A DNA stretch of 39,105 nt from CAYVQE01 sp964454005. Its GTDB lineage: Bacteria > Myxococcota > B64-G9. The notes beneath the pieces are model-generated. The model did not search any database. It was given only the letters and a program-made list of their open reading frames with translations, and was not told where the DNA came from. The stretch spans positions 1 to 39,105 of the forward strand of contig CAYVQE010000045.1 in the NCBI GenBank assembly GCA_964454005.1, read 5' to 3'. Shown here in pieces: positions 38,687 to 39,105 of the stretch; the stretch's first letter is position 1; every line of letters starts with the position of its first letter. The position numbers and the translations under genes were made by a program.

Positions 38687-39105
38687 GTGGGGTTCACCTT
38701 GCAGATCCTCGAAGGGCCCGAGAAGGGCAAGGAGTACTCCTTCGAGCGCATCCAGATCACCATCGGGCGCACCATGGAGAACGACGTGGTGTTGCCGGAC
38801 CCCGGGATCTCCCGCAAGCATTTGAGAATTCGGGACAAGGGCGGCGCATACATCATCAGCGATCTCGGCAGCTCGAACGGAACCAAGGTCAACGGAGCCA
38901 AGATCCAGGAAGAAGTGCTCAAGCCCGGTGACGAAATCCTGGCCGGTGGCGCCAAGATCCGCTTTCAGACCAATCAGACCAATGCCGGCGGGGGCGCGGC
39001 CAAGCGCGAGAAGAAACCCGCTGCGGCCCGGGGCCGGCGCGGCGGTGGCGCGGCCCGCGCCCCGTCCAACCGCGGCCGGCCGGCGGCGGGGAGCGGGCGA
39101 GCCGC
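38687..39105 (+). CDS. FHA-domain protein, truncated by window end
   Basis: An open frame from a GTG at 38687 with GGAGGG (38673-38678) upstream. It begins MGFTLQILEGPEKGKEYSFE and has all FHA phosphothreonine-binding marks: G27-R28, S42-R-x-H45, N64-G65 within DLGSSNGTKVNG. The domain ends near residue 95, then a Lys/Arg/Ala/Gly-rich low-complexity stretch runs off the right edge. FHA proteins often accompany Tad genes, where the next gene can be the CpaF ATPase. The C-terminus cannot be seen. Confidence 0.9.
   Translation, partial: MGFTLQILEGPEKGKEYSFERIQITIGRTMENDVVLPDPGISRKHLRIRDKGGAYIISDLGSSNGTKVNGAKIQEEVLKPGDEILAGGAKIRFQTNQTNAGGGAAKREKKPAAARGRRGGGAARAPSNRGRPAAGSGRA

Overview
The window is a contiguous stretch of high-GC bacterial chromosome. 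Nothing suggests plasmid, phage or insertion-sequence DNA, and I saw no rRNA, tRNA or CRISPR array. Three features point to a member of Myxococcota or a related lineage formerly grouped with the Deltaproteobacteria: giant 'choice-of-anchor D' lipoproteins, PilZ and MshEN proteins, and a Tad pilus cluster of the kind found there. This placement is inference, not a computed phylogeny.

Region 1 (1-14055) is the fused S10-spc-alpha ribosomal protein cluster, all on the + strand: tuf (3' end)-rpsJ-rplD-rplW-rplB-rpsS-rplV-rpsC-rplP-rpmC-rpsQ / rplN-rplX-rplE-rpsZ-rpsH-rplF-rplR-rpsE-rpmD-rplO-secY-map / rpmJ-rpsM-rpsK-rpsD-rpoA-rplQ. The order is nearly canonical, but rplC (L3) is absent between rpsJ and rplD, and neither adk nor infA is present around map. 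A strong hairpin sits between rpsQ and rplN, where the E. coli S10 and spc operons separate. S4, S14, L24 and L36 are all cysteine-bearing, zinc-type versions.

Region 2 (14111-15431, - strand) holds two unrecognised genes: a small four-cysteine protein preceded by a hairpin leader, and a 310-residue hypothetical protein.

Region 3 (15556-26423, + strand) looks like an envelope signalling and surface-protein locus. It contains an exported protein with a probable outer-membrane barrel, an ECF sigma factor, a translationally coupled membrane anti-sigma protein combining HxxxCxxC, TM, FecR, PEGA and TPR segments, and two very large lipoproteins. Both lipoproteins have tandem anchor-D (ASH-like) domains; one ends in FG-GAP-like calcium repeats and the other in a VWA domain with a MIDAS motif. 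This is the best candidate for an undescribed system.

Region 4 (26501-31054) holds a small DUF6504-like gene (+), then on the - strand truD, a YjbQ/UPF0047 gene and a 910-residue GT-C-like membrane protein.

Region 5 (31229-39105, + strand) holds a two-domain PilZ protein, two paralogous MshEN proteins without an ATPase domain, a DUF2085 membrane protein, a zinc-ribbon protein, and cpaB-tadB-tadC-FHA of a Tad pilus or secretion system running off the right edge. The PilZ and MshEN genes suggest cyclic-di-GMP control of the pilus genes.
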